From assembly GCA_038247555.1 (NCBI GenBank), contig JBBRUT010000017.1, positions 1 to 40,731 of the forward strand: a stretch of 40,731 nt of DNA, written 5' to 3'. The translations under genes were made by a program, and so were the position numbers. The DNA comes from JAHBXL01 sp038247555. GTDB taxonomy: Bacteria; Planctomycetota; Phycisphaerae; Phycisphaerales; UBA1924. A model generated the notes under the pieces. That model saw nothing but the letters and a program-made list of their open reading frames with translations. It had not been told where the DNA came from and did no database searches. Of this stretch, positions 40,557 to 40,731 are shown one piece after another (positions within the stretch are counted from its first letter, which is position 1; each line of letters opens with the position of its first letter).

Positions 40557-40731
40557 GCAAGTGTGTGCGCCTTCTACCCTTGAAGGTGGAGAAGCTCCGC
40601 GCCATCCCCCCTTCGAGTTTGAGAACTGGGCGGTGATCGCGCTGGGCGGGATTCCGAACAAGGTGCAGGTCGGGGATATGGGGATCGATGGGCGCATCTA
40701 CCCGGTCGGGACCAAGCCGAACGACCAGAAC
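40557..40731 (+). pseudogene. DNA methyltransferase, 3' fragment (cut by window end)
   Basis: Here reading on the plus strand resumes as LKVEKLRAIPP and, after a -1 shift in the C6 run at 40604-40609, as FEFENWAVIALGGIPNK, then VGDMGIDGRIYPVG. I recognise this as the restriction-endonuclease-like region found near the C-terminus of the same methyltransferase family as the 5' fragment. It is open to the end of the window. Between the two fragments roughly 250 residues of the family's middle region (SAM site included) are missing; that figure rests on memory of relatives, not on an alignment. Confidence 0.7.

Noticed and set aside
40540..40731. New gene starting at the ATG at 40540
   Set aside because: The frame is open, but the part before the C6 run matches relatives only in another frame; it fits better as the shifted end of the interrupted methyltransferase.
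1..40731. tRNA or rRNA genes
   Set aside because: No T-loop-type GGTTCGAATCC pattern in a cloverleaf context and no rRNA-like sequence was noticed; a dedicated search was not possible here.

Overview
The window reads as a high-G+C chromosomal segment from a planctomycete, most likely class Phycisphaerae. This placement is inferred from several traits seen together: a pilin-like protein with the N-terminal motif FTLIELLVVIAIIALL, CxxCxYxLxG...CPxC zinc-ribbon membrane proteins, a bifunctional AroD-AroE protein, a secreted TlpA-type thioredoxin with a long N-terminal region, and little operon structure with many switches of strand. No rRNA, tRNA or CRISPR array was recognised. No single gene proves the class.

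Positions 1-10,300: an M16 peptidase, an HDOD protein with a degenerate GGDEF domain, recO, and a FabZ / long acyl carrier protein / FabZ trio. Then come a small membrane protein, the AroDE fusion of the shikimate pathway, a TPR-YggX fusion, a DUF6614-like protein and two zinc-ribbon membrane proteins. Positions 10,300-16,500: ffh converging on rpsP, with a strong terminator for rpsP between them. Upstream of rpsP lie pdeM and a DUF1569 (DinB-like) gene. They are followed by a lipoprotein and a translationally coupled pair (sugar-phosphate isomerase/epimerase-like and Gfo/Idh/MocA oxidoreductase). Positions 16,500-24,100: a pseudopilin with its own promoter and leader hairpin, a tiny membrane protein, an APC transporter fused to a Usp domain, a PcrA/UvrD helicase, a secreted trypsin-like protease and a frameshifted zinc-ribbon protein.

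Positions 24,100-31,050 are all on the minus strand: glutaminyl-tRNA synthetase, a secreted DUF6786-like protein, glutamyl-tRNA synthetase and a TlpA-like thioredoxin. They are separated by repeat-rich, purine-skewed spacers. Having both GlnRS and GluRS implies direct charging of tRNA-Gln. Positions 31,050-38,280: two proteins of unknown function, a GT2 glycosyltransferase, a BshC-like protein, a SpoU/TrmH methyltransferase, a PilT ATPase and a small ORF behind a good sigma-70-type promoter.

The most unusual part is the right end (38,300-40,731). The first ~145 codons of a DNA methyltransferase gene and its C-terminal restriction-endonuclease-like segment are both present, but the middle is gone. 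In its place, on the opposite strand, sits a compact operon of a PD-(D/E)xK nuclease candidate and a phage-type adenine methyltransferase with a 4-bp ATGA overlap. This looks like one restriction-modification system replacing the core of another modification gene. Both remaining fragments also carry a -1 frameshift in a C6 run, so sequencing error or a misassembly near the end of the sequence must be excluded.

A second window-wide pattern is that about half of the genes with no close upstream neighbour have a TANNNT hexamer 5-9 bases before the start codon and no Shine-Dalgarno sequence. This suggests widespread leaderless transcription. The inserted R-M operon instead has a strong Shine-Dalgarno sequence.
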